DNA of 6,494 nt. Origin: Bacteroidota bacterium (lineage in GTDB: Bacteria > Bacteroidota > Bacteroidia > Bacteroidales > Prolixibacteraceae). The notes beneath the pieces are model-generated. The model searched no databases. It had not been told where the DNA came from and saw only the letters and a program-made list of their open reading frames with translations. A program made the position numbers and the translations under genes. Below, piece by piece: positions 6,068 through 6,494 of the stretch. The DNA lies in contig JABMPI010000100.1 of NCBI GenBank assembly GCA_013203755.1, forward strand, positions 1-6,494. Direction: 5' to 3'. Numbering within the stretch: the first letter of the stretch is position 1; each line of letters begins with the position of its first letter.

Positions 6068-6494
6068 AAAAAGAAAATTTTAAATGTTATTTATATACTG
6101 ATGCCCCGCGTAAATTACCATGTACAGGAATATGCGGGATGTTGTTTTCTTCTTCAGGAAAAGGAAGTTTGTCTTGATTATTTTTTAGAATATTACCAAT
6201 GCGTTTGTAGGAACATGTACCAACATATAGCGCAAGTTGGCAGGCATTATCGAGCCGCTGGGAACCATAAGCACGGCTAAACTGTATAACGCCATTTGCC
6301 CTTTTATAAGCAGTTTCGGGATAATCAACTCCTGTTATTAATTGTGTTATTACCTCTAAAACGTTTTGTCCATGTTTTGCTGCTTTTTGCTTAAAAAAGT
6401 CGAGGTTCCATTCGGAGTATGCTTTGTGCGCACTGCTTAAATGGTCTTTAATTGTGTTGTAACTTCCCATTGTGTAGTTGCGTTTATGCAGGGC
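5417..6494 (-). mobile_element. Right IS21-family remnant (istA-istB, inverted relative to the left one)
   Basis: The istA 3' part and the istB 5' part lie on the - strand, separated by 19 bp. The element is cut by the window edge on one side and by the RIT element on the other. Protein sequences differ strongly from the left remnant, so this is not an inverted duplicate of it. The 3' end of istB and that end of the IS are missing. Confidence 0.85.
6087..6494 (-). CDS. istA: IS21 transposase IstA, C-terminal 135 residues (window edge)
   Basis: This is the C-terminal part of an IS21 transposase. The frame is open to the window edge (beginning ALHKRNYT), so the ATG at 6470 is internal and not the true start. 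The catalytic DDE core lies outside the window. Typical C-terminal IstA features are present: the helical region around SRAYGSQRLDNACQLALYVG, then SYKRIGNILKNNQDKLP, and the ending HGNLRGASVYK, which aligns with HENIRGKKSYK at the end of the left IstA. The stop at 6087-6089 lies 19 bp before istB, the usual IS21 order. Only this fragment is visible, so whether the whole gene is intact cannot be judged. Confidence 0.88.
   Translation of the reverse strand, partial: ALHKRNYTMGSYNTIKDHLSSAHKAYSEWNLDFFKQKAAKHGQNVLEVITQLITGVDYPETAYKRANGVIQFSRAYGSQRLDNACQLALYVGTCSYKRIGNILKNNQDKLPFPEEENNIPHIPVHGNLRGASVYK

Noticed and set aside
6053..6280. 75-codon + strand frame opposite the right istA end
   Set aside because: It lies antisense to the istB start, the istA-istB gap and the istA C-terminus, and has no recognisable product.

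Overview
The window looks like chromosomal or plasmid DNA from a member of the Bacteroidota. This is an inference from the AT-rich composition, start codons with no clear Shine-Dalgarno sequence, A-rich leaders directly before ATG, and the style of the IS21 proteins. No housekeeping gene is present. Everything in the window is mobile DNA: one element set between the remains of two others.

Layout. (1) Bases 1-1891, + strand: a left-hand IS21-family remnant. It has istA without its N-terminal part (cut by the window edge), followed by istB, which is native only up to Asp217. (2) About 1892-5416, 3.5 kb: a complete RIT element (recombinase in trio). Three tyrosine recombinase genes on the - strand run ritA (5264-4014), ritB (4017-3025), ritC (3028-1994). 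Successive genes overlap by the four bases ATGA, so they form one translationally coupled operon. The R-K-H-R-H-Y catalytic set can be placed in all three proteins. (3) About 5417-6494, - strand: a second, clearly different IS21 remnant, with istB native only up to Asp217 and then the C-terminal 135 residues of its istA, cut by the window edge.

The RIT ends are a perfect 34-bp inverted repeat (1887-1920 and 5388-5421). The outer five bases of each copy also fit the istB reading frame and may belong to the targets. The same short motif, TTATGYRAA, recurs in inverted orientation just inside each end, as expected for recombinase-binding sites.

The main oddity is the flanks. A simple insertion into one IS21 would leave the 5' part of istB on one side and its 3' part on the other. 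Here both sides carry an istB 5' part, from two divergent IS21 lineages, convergent and broken at the same codon. This suggests that the RIT element targets one conserved site in istB in either orientation. Two such insertions would then have exchanged flanks, by recombination between RIT copies or by an assembly join through identical copies. RIT elements and IS21 are known families. The istB-specific targeting and the flank exchange are the parts that may be undescribed.
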